Position numbers and translations under genes: made by a program
From: Tenrec ecaudatus
Lineage: Eukaryota; Chordata; Mammalia; Afrosoricida; Tenrecidae
Length of the DNA stretch: 64,000 bases
NCBI RefSeq assembly: GCF_050624435.1
Contig: NC_134545.1
Coordinates: forward strand, 87,882,063-87,946,062
Reading direction: 5' to 3'
In this document: piece after piece, positions 1 to 36,584 of the stretch
Layout: each line of letters starts with the position of its first letter
Numbering within the stretch: the stretch's first letter is position 1
The notes under the pieces: generated by a model
The model's database searches: none
Told to the model about the DNA's origin: nothing
Seen by the model: only the letters and a program-made list of their open reading frames with translations

Positions 1-414
1 TGTGCACACAATAGGGAGGTATTAGAGGCATACATGATTGGCAGGTACAGTCATGTAACAATTGGCATCACTATGGGGGGGGGGCATTGTGGGGAATAAC
101 CCAGAATGACTGGGATGCATCTCCAACTCCCTAATGTGAAGGCATTTTTCCGCCAGAATCTGCCTCCCAAACTCCTTAATTATGCGCGTCAAGTTTGCAG
201 GCATACACTCTCTTCATGGGTCTGTTTCCCACAGATAGGAGATGTTCCCTGGATTGTAGATGTTCTCTGGATTGTGCCTTGGGGCTGTTGCCTGCATTGG
301 TTTCAGATAGTCTTGTTGGCAGCACGCAGTGCAGAGTGAGTTAATCTCATGGCAAGGGAAGCAGGAAGCCATTCAAAGTATGAAGGGCAGTCCATTATGC
401 ACCTGCAGCATGAT

Positions 415-850
415 TTCATTGTTAGGTGTCATTGAGTCAGTTCCAACCCACAGTAGCAACCCTGTGCACGAGAGAATGGAACCCTGCCTGGTCCTGCGCC
501 ATCCTTAGTTGTTCCTATGCTTGAGCCCATTGCTGTAATCACTGTCAATCCTTTTCACTGAGGGCCTTGCTCTTTTCTGTCCCTCTTTCAAGGAAGATGT
601 CCTTTTCCAGGGACTTATCTTGCCTGACAATACACTCAAACTATGTAAGACCAAGTCTTGCTGTCTTTGCCTTTAAGGTGCTCAGCCATACCGCTCCCAA
701 GACAGACCTGTCCTTTCAGCGGTCCATGGTACTTTGCAGTCTTCTTCACCAGCACCAAAATTCAAATGCATCCATTCTTCCATCTTCCTTATTCAATGTC
801 CAACATTCATATGTGTATGAGGTGACTGAAAATACCTTGGCTGTAAGCAC
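415..850 (-). mobile_element. RTE (BovB-like) LINE 3' fragment, afrotherian type
   Basis: The plus strand shows the complement of the RTE 3' coding end and tail: gttaggtgtcattgagtcag near 421, then gtcctgcgccatcctta and atgtccttttccagggactt. These match the reverse complement of the afrotherian RTE that supplies the AfroSINE tail. It is diverged and 5'-truncated. Confidence 0.75.
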
Positions 851-1737
851 ACCATATGAGAACGCACTGGCAGAAGATACAGGACAGAATTCAAAATAAG
901 GATCTTTTCCTTCTTTGGAAATGAGATCTACCACTGGAGAACCCAGATCATGGGCAGGAATGATAGTTTTTCCCTAATGAAGTTATTCTCAAACTTTTCG
1001 GGTTACTGATCCCTTAGAGAGCTATGAACTCTCTCCTCCGAAAAGAACACACACACACATCCCTAAGTTCATGGGTGTCAAGCTGAAATTCCTTAAGGCC
1101 AGGCCAGTTTCCAAAAATAGAGACTGAAAATGAGACAGATTTAACTCACAGCTGATGGTTGAGGCTGGGTTTGTTCAATCCTATACAGTACCGTGCTCTT
1201 CAACTCAACTAGCTGAGTACTCGAAAGACACTCAGATATATTGATGGTACCACTAGTAAGAAGAGATGTGAGTCTTGCACTAGAAAACTGGCTCTTTTTA
1301 GGACCTCTTTGGAACAATCATCGCAATACATAACTTGAGTACATATATTGGCTGCTGCTTCTAATAATTCTACTTGGTTTATGGGCCCTCCTGTAACTTG
1401 GCTCGTTTGTATCTTTCTCCTATTTTCTTGCATCATCACTACATGAAATCATCTATAAAAGATATTGAAAGCTTCTTATCGAGTTGATAAATCATTACAG
1501 TCGGAACAACTGGCAGCATAGAAGACGCATTATGAGAAAGCATCAAGTACTGTGATCAAACCAGACAACAAAATGAGCCCCTTAAATTGTGGGAAAGCTC
1601 ATTACACAGAACTCAAATGACATGAAGTTCAACTTCTCGGATTCATAGACAATGAGATTCTCTGCATCATAAAAATTAACAGCAAAAAAAATTTATTAAC
1701 AGCAATAAAAACACTGGTCATCTAGTCAATGCTAACA

Positions 1738-1858
1738 GCAATCCTATGTAGGGTTTCCTAGCTCGTAAATATTTATGGAAGCAGACCTCTTTTGGTGGCT
1801 TTGAACTGCTGACCTTTCAGTTAGCAGTCCAATGCCTAACCTATAGGGCTTCACAGCT
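1738..1858 (-). repeat. AfroSINE (tRNA-derived) fragment
   Basis: The complement reads as ...ggactgctaactgaaaggtc..., the tRNA-like head, then the trailing aaaccctac block. The 3' tail is missing. Confidence 0.7.
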
Positions 1859-1859
1859 T

Positions 1860-2035
1860 TAATTTATTCAGTATCTACTAGCTATGTAATAGGCATTATA
1901 ATAAGCAGTAAACACTATTTCAACCTTACAACCACTCCATGAGGGTAGTTTTTGTATTTCACAAATGAGGAAATAGAGCTTCAGAAGGACAAGGTTAAAC
2001 CCGAATCTGAAATCCTATCTGACTCCACAGGATTT
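1860..2035 (-). repeat. MIR/L2-like ancient repeat
   Basis: Contains the MIR-type core tttcacaaatgaggaaatag and the flanking cttacaaccactccatgag, in reverse orientation. Confidence 0.6.
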
Positions 2036-2113
2036 GTTGTTCTCCCTGTGCTGCCCCCACCTCTGTAAGTAAAACAAAGCTGCTTCACTTGCAGTAGAAA
2101 TCTTTCATTTTGG

Positions 2114-2270
2114 TTTTTTTTCAATCATTTTACTGAGGGCTCATACAATTCTTGTCACAATCCATACATACATCAATTGTATAAAACACATTTGTACATT
2201 CATTACCCTCATCATTCTAAAAAAAAAAATGTTTCCCACCTAAGCCCCTGGCACCAGCTCATTTAATTTC
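2114..2270 (-). mobile_element. Tenrec L1-like 3'-end repeat, short copy
   Basis: Begins on the plus strand with a T run and tcattttactgagggctca, then caatccatacatacatcaat. It is the complement of the common 3' end and is strongly 5'-truncated. Confidence 0.8.
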
Positions 2271-4109
2271 GTGTTGTTTTTCAATAGGTTTCCCTTAAAG
2301 CTTTTGTGTCCCAGAAACTCTTGGCAATGCCAAGTCCAAGCAAGCTGTTATGCTTTGCAGGCTTCCTGCACCTTCTGTCTTTCTGCATTGCAGAGGCAGA
2401 GGCAACTCAAAACTGGGCTCTGAGCCTATCCAACCACGAGTCACCTCTGCTTCTGCTAAAAGTTAGGTGGGAGCAGGGTGTTATTTCCATGTTATGAAAC
2501 AGGAGGGGGAGTTTCTCTTACATTCTTGCAAAGAAATTCTGTAGCACAGCATCAAGGGCCTAAAAATGAGGGAATGGACAGTTTCTCAAGGGATAAACAC
2601 GGGCTGCTTCAGAGTTCATTTTATAGCACCGGCGAAAGGATTTCAGCCATGTCAGGAAAACCGACCCACTGCAAGATGGATTCCAACTCAGAGACACTAT
2701 AGGAGAGTAAACCACACCTTTAAGGGAGCAGAAAGCTTCATCTTTAGGCAACCATTCATGGTTCAAAGGGCAAAAATGAAACCATTTTTAAAATGTATTT
2801 AAAAATTCATTGGTATGGAATTTATAATAAGCTATCAGAGAAATAGAATTCCAGAAGTCTCCTGTGCCTTCTGCTTCATCTGAGGCTGCTGTGTACAATC
2901 ACCCGGGGCCTATCCCAGTTAGAAGTCTCATCAGGACATCATAAGCCAGCTCTAACAAAGCGAGGTATTGATTTCAAAACAGAGCCCAGAGAAAAAAAAA
3001 GTCAGAAGTCTCCCTGGAAAAGAAAGAGCAGGAAATGTTGCTTATTTATGAGCATGCTTCACTGATTTCCTATTAATATTTATTTTATTTTTATGACTGT
3101 ATTATCAAAACATCTTTTAAGAGCTTGGGTAAAAACATCTGAGGTTTTACCCAAGAACGCTTACTTGGGTGTAAGTAAAAGGTAATACAGTAATATAAAA
3201 GTGAAAAAAAAAACACAGAGATTGCAGGCCTTTAAAACAGAGCTCATAGGTGAAATTTTACTTTCCTTTATAAGACATACACTGCTGACTTTGCTGCCGG
3301 GTCAGATGTAACGCACAGGTTAGGCTCATGTCATCCTGTATCTAACTATTTTCAAATATTACAAATGGACCTGCCACCTGCTAATCAGATGAATGCTCCT
3401 GAATCCAGCCAAACAAAAGGCTGTTTTTATTACGTTGCCATGCTCTGCTGCGTGTCCTTACAGGATAAAGTGATTAATATGTAGATCACGAGGGTGCTGT
3501 CCTCCTCTATTGATCTCCTAGAAAACGATCTGATTGTCCTCATGTTTTATGGTCTGCTATTTCAAGCTTCCTAAGCAGAGGTGGGGGACAAGCCAAGGGC
3601 ATAGTAATCTTCTTGCAAACATTTAAACACACACACACAGGAATGATAAAAAAAACCACAGTGAGTCACACTGCAGGATGCGCTTCTATGGCCTGGTGAT
3701 CCTGAATGTAACAAAATAGAGAAAGCTGAGGCTACAAAGAAAAATTTCGAGACTTCCAGGGGTCTCTAGGCCTGCTTCCTCATTGATTACTAACTGACCG
3801 CCACACATGGCTCTCTCTCCCAATGAGGCATGTGGTCTCGGTTCCATGTAAGTCTGAGATATGTCCTTCTGGTTCAATGACATGCTTTAGTTATAAACTG
3901 CTCAGCAGAGTATAACGAAAATTATTTGTATAAGGATTAAAGTTTTGGGATTTCTTCAGCAGCAGATTCTTAGACATGCCTATCTAAACAAATCCAACTC
4001 ACGTAAGGTTCACCTGGTATGCCATGCACAGAAGTATAAATAAATGAGAAGGGTAGCGTCCATTTCTCATGACCTCCTGGCTTAAGGACCTATACATATA
4101 AAACTGATA

Positions 4110-4240
4110 TCCATCCTGCTTAGCAGAGGGTCAGCGAGAGGTTAGGCTCTCAATGAAATGGACACAGGTTGTAGCAGCAATGCGTTCAAGCACACAATTG
4201 TGAGGATGGTGCAGGACTACACGGTGCTTCCTTCTACTGA
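4110..4240 (+). mobile_element. RTE LINE 3' fragment
   Basis: Contains agagggtcagcgagaggtta and cacaattgtgaggatggtgc, matching the end of the RTE coding region and its tail in sense orientation. Confidence 0.65.
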
Positions 4241-5134
4241 GCTTCTTATATGAACATCTCATCTTTCATATTAAAGATGTTTTCTGCCAGAAAATATTTG
4301 AAGATTCTCTGGATTTTTTCATTGTTGTTCTCTTCCTGTTCTGGAATGATCAATCAATGTGCATTGTTCCTTCTTTAGGGGGTAAATTACTCCTTTTTAT
4401 GGTATCCCATATAGTACCTGGACCCTCTTCATTGTTCCTCTGACAGATTGGTGCCTAGGGATTTGTCCTGTCACTGATTCTGACTTGCAGGTTGTTACAC
4501 TTTGTACTTCCAATGCATTCTGTTTAAAACCATTTAGTGTCAGCCTTCTTAAGTTCTAGTTACTATTTCTGTATAGTTCCAATTATCTTTGTTCTTTGTC
4601 TTCTGGGTTTATTAACAGGTAGTACTGCTACCATTTCTTCTTTCAGATGGTTTTCTAGTTATTTTGGTCATTTTGTCCTGATTCTTCAATTTGATGTTGC
4701 CTGTTGCTTCCAAGATATTAATTAGGGTGTTATTATATTCATTTATGGAATGTGAGTAGATAAAAAAACGCTCAAACATGCCTGGGTTTATTTCAAACAG
4801 AAAATTTTAAACATGCCTCTGGCATCAGTGTATAACTGCAGAGATTCCCTCAGCAATACACTTGTCTTAGTCGCACTAGGATGCGTTCAAGAAAAAAAGG
4901 TCCAATCATAACAGTGGCTTCCGAGGACGACCTCGTAGGCCAGTTAAATTGAGGGCAGAAAGGTCAACTCAGGGTAGTCTGATTGGTTTTTTGAAAAAAA
5001 AAATTTTTTTTAATTCTAAAGGGAGAATTCTTAATAGATTTTCTTATAGGACATAGGGCAATCATAAAGCCTTATTAGGAACTTTTAGGAAAAATGAAAA
5101 CTGCATTAAGAACAGATCAGCGTGATGAGAACCT

Positions 5135-5410
5135 TTTCTCCACTACCACAATGCCTGGCTCATTCTCCGAGGGGAGCAGTGGTGGTCCTACGTACCTGCA
5201 CTGGAGGAGCCTTACCCTCCATCCTGCAGCCCTGAAGATGCCCCTGCAGATGTGTTTCCGTTCCCCAAGCTCAAAGATATTATCAAAAGAATACAATTTG
5301 AGCGCCTTGAGGATGCCCAACCATGCTTTGACGTGGTGTACACTGAAAGGACAGAATTCTCTGGAAAAGTTGGAAACACTGCCTTAAAATTTTTTCACCC
5401 TTAGATGGAG
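5135..5410 (+). pseudogene. Mariner/Tc1-like transposase remnant (C-terminal part)
   Basis: One frame reads ...FPFPKLKDIIKRIQFERLED..., resembling the mariner-type stretch FLFPKLK..(R/K)F(E)..E that follows the third catalytic acid. It is short and frame-broken, with no clear inverted repeats. It is a different lineage from the element at 7985. The assignment is tentative. Confidence 0.45.
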
Positions 5411-7537
5411 AATATGTCAAGAATAGCTTCATAGTTTTATAATAAAGTTTTAAGATTTTGTAGAGATACATACTTTTTACTTACCCTCATATGTTTATTT
5501 TCTGTGTCCTGATTTTTAAATGTTTGTGATGCATCCAAACATACAGTCTAGCTTCAATATACAGGTATGGGACAGTGGCAGGGTATGTGGACATGTTTCA
5601 CTGATACTGCAGGTGGTTAAGGATGGCTTGGACAAGCATTGGTTGCTCTTTGTCACTGATTCAGTGATGCTACACAGTGGCATTTGGTGATGTAGTATGT
5701 TAGATGGGGCTGGTTGGTGAGGATAGTTTTGTCTCCTTCCACACAGTAAAGGGAGAGGGGGAGGTGAATGTCAGTCTAGTGCAAGTTTGTGTGTGGTGTC
5801 TCTTGGGCAAGGAGAGGAAGTTTGGCTGGGTTGGTGGACAGAAAAGAAGTGGAGGAGTAGTAATTGGGGTTAGGTAGGAAGAAAACTTGGGGGCTTAGAA
5901 GAGTCATACCTTGGTTCCTGGCAGTTGGCACTACAGGAATGAGGGGTTGTATGCAGCTTAGCGCCAGGAGCATTGAGTAGAGAGAACCTGCTTCTCTGGT
6001 CACTGGACAAGGGCTCCTGGATGCTTCCTGTTGGCTGCAGCCACCTATTAGGACCTTATTCGACTTCAGATATTTCTACACTGTCAATCATCTATGTCCT
6101 ATTAGACATGCATTGAAGTTGCTTCTGTGTTCCTCACCTAGGATTGCTCAAGATGGCCTTGCTGTTCTGGGACAGCTAGCAATGTTCTTCTGTTCCATCT
6201 TTTCTTGTTGTTTTCATTCAGTTTCTTCTTCCAATCAGTATTCAATCTAATTCTTCATCCCTTTACTTGATGCTCAGGGTTCCAGAACTCCTTTTCTCAG
6301 ATCTTTGATGTAGAGGCATAGCATAGTACAACAAAAACGCCGTTTTGGCTGGAAGTTCTGCAGACAACTGACTTTTAAATAATTTTAGTTATTTGTATAC
6401 AAACTAATAGTAAAAACTAGTATTTCAAACTAGGTTAAAATAATTTTATCTGTTAGAACAGATTTATACACAATTAACAAATTTATAAAACAGTTGCCAA
6501 TTCTTGTCCAGTTTCATAACCATTGAAAATTTTGTTGTGAAATAGGGCCTACAAAATATTTCTTTTAGAAAGCATAAAAGAAACCCATCAAAATTACTTT
6601 AGGCAAAATAATGTTTACAATAAATATTTGCATGCAAGAGAGGGGGCTCACAAACATCCTTCTTCTATACGCCACTGGGGGAAAATTATTAAAATGAACA
6701 AGAACATAGTCTGTATACTTTTCAGATTCATCTATCATTTACTACTTGAAGAATCTGTGCCATTACAAGGGATCCACACCATATTGTGTACTCAAAATGT
6801 GGTGACCACACTGACATAGAGCAGAGTCACCTTGGTGTAGGGAATCTTAAAGAAGCCCTACTACACTGAAAACTTCTAATATGGTGCATATGTCTTCTTA
6901 AGGGAGACCTCAAAAAAAAAAAAAGGGAGACATTCTCTTCACACAAGATGCTAATTCATTCATCGTAGAATTCAGTAACAGTCATTTAGTAGTGTTGCTG
7001 GCATTTTTTTTAAGTTGAAACTAAGATAGAAAAAATGCAAAATTGGCAAATAGTTTCGATCTTGTCTGAAATCATATCCTGGAGTTAAAGAGGGTTTAGC
7101 ATATCCAGCTCCAGAGCATACTTCTTTCCAAAGGATGACTGACCAGTGATACCATCCCTGAGAGCAGAATCCCAGTCACCAACTTGAAAGGGCTATGGCT
7201 CAATGAAGAACACAGTAACTGATCTGCCTCAGAGAAAAGGAAGCAAAAATCAATGCCAAATTTCTTAAATCAAATATAATTTTAAAATGCAATGTGTAAA
7301 ATTTTACCCCTGAGCTATGGATATTTTTTTATATACAGTCTGTAGTAAAATAGTGCATTCCAAAGTCTAAGTTGTATTTATAAATGCTATTGTTCTTGGT
7401 GCTGAAAATAGGTAAACTCTAACTCAAACAGCACAAAGTGGTAGCAATACATATTTCATAAAAATCTTTGGTGAGATGCAGTTCTATAGAAGAAGCCTCT
7501 TCACTTTGTTTCCCTCCTCAAAATACTTCTAGAATTT

Positions 7538-31636
<24,099 letters not shown>

Positions 31637-31997
31637 GTCCCAGGCTGCGGCGAGGCGAGTTGAGGCGAGGCCAGGCGGCCGGATCGCGCGGGACCGCGGC
31701 GGGCCGCCCTTCACCGCCAGTGCGCAGGCGCGGGGGCCCTGCGGGGACCGCTGGGAGATGTGGTTCCACCGCGCTCACCTGGCCCGGCCGCGCCGCAGGT
31801 ACGAGGGGCGGGGCCAGCGGGCCCGACTGTCTTAAAGGAGCCTCGCTGCGGGCTTCCGCGGGAGAGACTCCTCCCTCCAGAGCGCCTCGTAAAAAGCGAC
31901 CAGATCGCGAGCGGCACGAGTCTGCTGCATCAACCCATTAGCAGAAAACTATAGTGGGTGCTAGTTGCTGCGGCATTATAACCGTGATTTCAATTTG

Positions 31998-33115
31998 AGT
32001 AGTCCTGGTGGCATAAGTGGCTACAAAGTGGGCTGCTAACTGCAAGATCAGCAGTCTGAAAGCACCTGTTGCTCCGCGGGAGAACGACGGGGCTTTTTTT
32101 TTTTTTTTTTAACCATTTTATTGGGGTCTCTCATACAACTCTTATCACAATCCATACATACATAAATTGTATCAAGCACATTTACACATTCGTTGTCCTC
32201 ATCATTCTCAAAATATTTGCTCTCCACTGAAGTCCTTGGTATCAGCTTCTCATTTCCCCCCTCCCTTCCCGTTGCCCGCTCCCTCATGAACCTTTGATAA
32301 TTTACAAATTATTATTTTCTCATATCTTACACTTTCCGAGGTCTCCCTTCACCCACTTTTCTGTTGTCTATCCCCCAGAGAGGAGGTTATATGCAGATCT
32401 TTATAATCGGTTTCCCCCTTTCCACCCCACCTTCCCTCCACCCTCCAGTATCACCACTCTCACCACTGGTCCTGAAGGGTTTATCTGTCCTGGGTTCCCT
32501 GTGTTTCGGTTCCTATCTGTACCAGTGTACAACCTCTGGTCTAGCAGGATTTGTAAGGTAGAATTGGGGTCATGATAGTAGGCGGGGAGGAAGCATTTAA
32601 GAATTAGAGGAAAGTTGGTTTTTTCATCGTTGCTACACTGCACGCTGACTGGTTCATCTCCTCATGACCCTTCTGTAAGGGGGTGTCCCATTACCTACCG
32701 ATGGGCTTTGGGTTCCCACTGCTCTTATTCACAATGATATGATTTTTTTGTTCTTTGATGCCTGACACCTGATTCCTTTGGCACCTCGTGGTCACACAGG
32801 CTGATGTGATTCTTCCATGTGGGCTTTGTTTCTTCTGATCTTCAAGCCTTTGTCTTTAAGACCCCACACACTATATCTTTTGATAGCCAGGTACCATCAG
32901 CTTTCTTCACCACATTTGCTTATGCACACATTTGTCTTCAGCCATCATATCAGGAAGGTGGGCACACAATTATATGGTTTTTCTTTGTTCTTTGATGCCT
33001 GACACCTGGTCCCTTCTACACTGTAAAGCGTTCCTTGGAAGCCTCACTGGGGCAGTTCTCTGCTATCCTTCCTATAGGGTTGCTAGGAGTCGACAGTGAC
33101 TTGCTGGCAGTAAAG
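31998..33115 (+). repeat. AfroSINE split by an L1-like insertion
   Basis: The head is at 31998-32092 (tagtcctggtggcataagtg to gagaacgacggggc). The tail resumes at about 33013 (tctacactgtaaagcgttcc, cctatagggttgctaggagt). The join reconstitutes SINE order. Confidence 0.85.
32093..33012 (-). mobile_element. Tenrec L1-like 3'-end repeat, 0.9 kb copy
   Basis: Starts with a T run and accattttattggggtctct. It continues through the family blocks for Cys-free noncoding sequence to ttctttgttctttgatgcct. No reverse-transcriptase-like frame is present. Confidence 0.9.
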
Positions 33116-33371
33116 TTGAGGCTTTGTGTGTGTGTGTGTAAAATCACTTTCATCCAAGATCTTTTCCATTAGGATGCATGAACTTTCTATTTTGAGATGT
33201 GCACGTTTATTTTGAAGACTTGTATCTTCTATTGCCACAAGATAGACATCTGATCTTCAAAGACCTTCCATGATTCTCCATCCTGTAAGGGAAAGTCAGT
33301 TACAGTTAATTCAGCAAATATTTATGGAGACTGCCTTAGTGTATCCTTGCTAATTAGCATAACAACAACAA

Positions 33372-33535
33372 TCCCACTGCCATCAAGTCCATTGGGACTC
33401 TCAGCAATCAGATGCAGGGTTTCTGAGGCTGTAAAGATTTACTGGAACAGACAGCTTCATCTTTTTCTCGTGGTACGGATCTTGGGGATGAACTTCCAAC
33501 TGTGCTGCGGACAGCAGCCTGGTGCCTAGTGACAT
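33372..33535 (-). repeat. AfroSINE
   Basis: cccactgccatcaagtccat, cagggtttctgaggctgtaa, cagcctggtgcctagtgaca; the head is diverged. Confidence 0.65.
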
Positions 33536-33654
33536 GATCCTTGCAAGTCAATGCCCTCCTCATCAGAATGTTGAGGGCAAAATCACAATCGAGGTAACTT
33601 GTACTATCTTTGAATAAAAGTAATGACGTATTTGTTTCTTTCTCCTTGAGTAGC

Positions 33655-33850
33655 ACAGAGGGTTTGCACTTAACCTTCAGGTTGGCAATCTGATCCCATC
33701 CAGCAGCGTCACAGAGAAAGGCTTATCAAGCAGCTCCTGTAATGATTACTCTCAAGCAAACCCCAAAGCCCTGCAGAGGAGCTCTGTATGGTACCAGCAC
33801 GAATCAAAATGGGCTTGTAAGGGAATGGGTTTGCTTTGGGGTTTTGTACT
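33655..33850 (+). repeat. Second-type AfroSINE
   Basis: ggtttgcacttaaccttcag, cacagagaaaggcttatcaa, aagccctgcagaggagctct; matches the longer SINE subtype in sense orientation. Confidence 0.6.
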
Positions 33851-34286
33851 TATTTCTTAATAAATCAAGTTCTACAAACTCATCTTTCAATCAGTCCATG
33901 AGGAAATCAATCAATTCTTGTTTGGGAAAAACTGAGCCAGATTCAGTTCACCCACGGCTTCTTGACCAGAGCCCACTTCTCCACTCTGCAGTCATTCAAA
34001 AAGTCTGTCACGCCTGAGATGAAGCAGCTGGGGAGATTCAAGCAGGAATGGAAGAAAGGAAGTACTTCCTCTTAAATAGAAGGTAGTAGATCCCACAGGG
34101 AAGGAGATGGGGACTGGGCTAGGAGTATTGAACGCAGATGGTCAGAGAGAACATGTGAATTATGTAGTGCTGCTATAACAAAAATACCACAAGTGGATGT
34201 CTTTCACAAGCAGACATTTTCTCACAGTTTAGGCAGTGAGAAGTCTAAATTCAGGGCCATCACCAATTCTAAGTCCAAACACCAGT

Positions 34287-35054
34287 ACTATTTTTTTTAT
34301 ATTAAAAGATCATTTTATTGGGGCTCTTACAACTCTTATTGCAATCCATGCATCAATTGTATCAAGCATATTTGTACATGTTACCATCGTTCTTTTCCAG
34401 ACATTTACTTTCTACTGAGCCTTTGATTATCAGCTCCCCCCCACCCCGTGGCCCCTTGATAGATTATAAATTATTATTATTTTCATATCCCACACTGACC
34501 ACTGTCTCCCCCCGCCCCCCCCCCCCGTGGTTTCTGTTGTTCTTTCCCCTGGAGGGAACTGTGTGATTGATTATGTGTGGATCATTAGGATTGGCTCTCC
34601 CTTCTCTTCTCTCCTATCCTTCCCCCTACCCTTCTGGTATCACTATTCCCAGTCCTGTTCCTGGATTCTGTGTTGTGAGTTTTTTCCTCTTATCTATACC
34701 TGTGCACATGCCCCGATCTGGTCCAGAGTAAGAAGCAGCACTGGGGTCATGATAGCGGGGGGTGGTGTGAGGAATCCTCAAGGAATCAGAGAAATATTGT
34801 GTGTTCCATCGGTGCTTTACTGAACCCTGGTTGACTCATCCCTTCCCTGGGATCTGTCTGTGGGGGATGTTCCCTTGTCTACAGATGGACTTTGGGTCTC
34901 TGCTCCGACCCCCCTCATTCTCTCTACTTTTTTTCCTTTTTTTTTTACCCTAACCCTAACCCCCCTCATTCTCAATAATGTTTTTATTTGTTTGTTATGG
35001 ATCTCCTGATGCCTGTTACCCAGTCTTCATGACACCTTATGATCATACCGCTGG
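34287..35054 (-). mobile_element. Tenrec L1-like 3'-end repeat, 0.77 kb copy
   Basis: Flanked by a 12 bp target duplication ccaaacaccagt (34275-34286 and 35055-35066). Begins with a T/A run and gatcattttattggggctct. Confidence 0.92.
34923..34959 (-). repeat. Telomere-like insert inside the L1-like copy
   Basis: accctaaccctaac at 34947-34960 is two TTAGGG units on the minus strand, next to an A-rich (minus strand) tract. The insert is bracketed by cccccctcattctc at 34909-34922 and 34960-34973. Confidence 0.75.
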
Positions 35055-35834
35055 CCAAACACCAGTTCTAGGGAGAGCTGTGTTGGCTCTAGGGGAGGGT
35101 CCCTGTCTCTTTTCAACATCTGTGATCCCAGCATCCTTTAGAGAGCTACGCTGTGTCTTGGCATCAATCTTCCAGTTGGTCTAAGAAGTTCTTTCTTGGT
35201 AGTGCCGAGGGTGCTCTTTCTCTGTTCACGTCTCTCGTAAGATAAAAGGTGATGCAGGCCACAGCCCATGGTAACTCCCTTGGATCAGATCCAATGATCA
35301 CATCAAATGGCTGATTGCATCACTTACATAACTGGCAGACCCTACAATTCAATCCATGACAGGGAGATGGAAAGAGACAGGTGTAGACATGAGAGCTAGT
35401 TCCTTTCAAAGGTAAAGTCTGTACGACCCGGCTCATAACAACACTGAAGTCACAGCTGTTAACTTTTCAATACTGTCATGACATATACTCTCATGACATG
35501 AGAACAATATGGCACAGGGGGGTCAGTTGTGTATTTTCTGTGCATGTTATGTATATAATTTTAAAGTCATATACTATGAGTATATGACTATACAGTCATA
35601 TACTTTATGTGGAAGAGTATGGTTTGTTGAAAATTTCCAAATTAAAAAATAATAGAATCAAGAGTTCTACATTTTCAAACCGGACAAGTTGAGTAAATTA
35701 TGAACTTGTATAACTGCCATTGAGTAATGTCACTTTAGTAGTAAACAGAAATAGTGACAGGTTTTGTCAGTTCTATGGAGTGATGGTTAGTTTTATGTGT
35801 CAACTTGGTTAGGCCATAGAAACCAGAAAAATAA

Positions 35835-35912
35835 ACCTGTGGTCATCTAGTTGATCCTGACTCATGGCAACTCCTTGTTACAGAGTAGAACTATTCCATT
35901 GGATTTTCTTTT
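35835..35912 (-). repeat. Truncated AfroSINE
   Basis: gtggtcatctagttgatcct, gactcatggcaactccttgt, gtagaactattccattgga, then cut by the next L1-like copy. Confidence 0.7.
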
Positions 35913-36051
35913 TCTTTTAATAAATCATTTTATTGGGAACTCTTACAGCTCTGATAACAATCCATACAAAAACAAAACAATCCATAAGTCAATTTGTGTA
36001 AAGCACATTTGGACATATGTTGCCACTATCATTTTAAAAACATTTTCTTCA

Positions 36052-36075
36052 TCTTCCTCCTTGGAGGCAGGAGAC

Positions 36076-36153
<78 letters not shown>

Positions 36154-36466
36154 ACTCCCTTGGAGATGCTCTACTGACAAGACACATGGCACCATGCTGA
36201 TAGACCCCATTCCCTGGAAACTGGAGGAGCCACATGGAGACCCCTGCCAGTGCTGAGATGCTTACAGCACCATTGGATCCAGAAGACTTCCAAAACACTG
36301 GCCTGTGATCTTCCAGGATTCAGTGTCATTGCATGTATTTCGTGAGTCTGAAGAGGACTTTAGAGATTGGTATTGGACACATGGGCTAATATCGGACTTG
36401 ATCTGGACTGGGCGAGGACATTTTTTTAATATACATTTACTCTTTTATATAAAGCTATCTCTTACA
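36052..36466 (+). mobile_element. Unclassified retroelement with (CT)n tract
   Basis: A (TC)n run (about 36077-36150) is followed by tgacaagacacatggcacca, ggaggagccacatggagacc, gagtctgaagaggactttag and ttttatataaagctatctct. It interrupts the L1-like copy with a near-match duplication around taaaaacattttctt. The family is unknown to me. Confidence 0.6.
36077..36150. repeat. (CT)n microsatellite
   Basis: About 74 bp of uninterrupted TC dinucleotides. Confidence 0.97.
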
Positions 36467-36584
36467 TCTAAAAAAATTTTTCTTTCTACTTGAGCTTGGT
36501 ATCAGTTCATTTTTTCCCTTCCTCTGTACCCACCCATACTTGTGACTCCTTGATAAATTATAAATTATTATTTTCATATCTTTT

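Larger units (their letters stand above)
1..7537. other. 3' flank of PCGF6: repeats, no gene recognised
   Basis: AT-rich non-genic DNA. It contains RTE fragments (about 415-850, 4110-4240), SINE and MIR-like pieces, a short L1-like 3' end at 2114-2270 and a mariner-like remnant near 5135-5410. The lowest part of the PCGF6 3' UTR must also lie here, below 7538. A minus-strand frame at 1209-1439 looks protein-like but was not recognised. Confidence 0.6.
34162..35350. repeat. Old mammalian interspersed repeat split by an L1-like copy
   Basis: Left part: gctgctataacaaaaatacc and ttctcacagtttaggcagtg. Right part from 35055: gttctagggagagctgtgtt, ggagggtccctgtctctttt. The family is recognisable as a common mammalian repeat, but I cannot name it with certainty. 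Confidence 0.6.

Noticed and set aside
567-899. 110-residue plus-strand frame
   Set aside because: Antisense of an RTE fragment (the complement carries the RTE signature).
1209-1439. 76-residue minus-strand frame with protein-like composition
   Set aside because: No recognised family, no poly(A) or splice context. Left as background pending a database search.
35943-36155. Alternating Arg-Glu / Ser-Leu open frames
   Set aside because: Translation of the (CT)n microsatellite.
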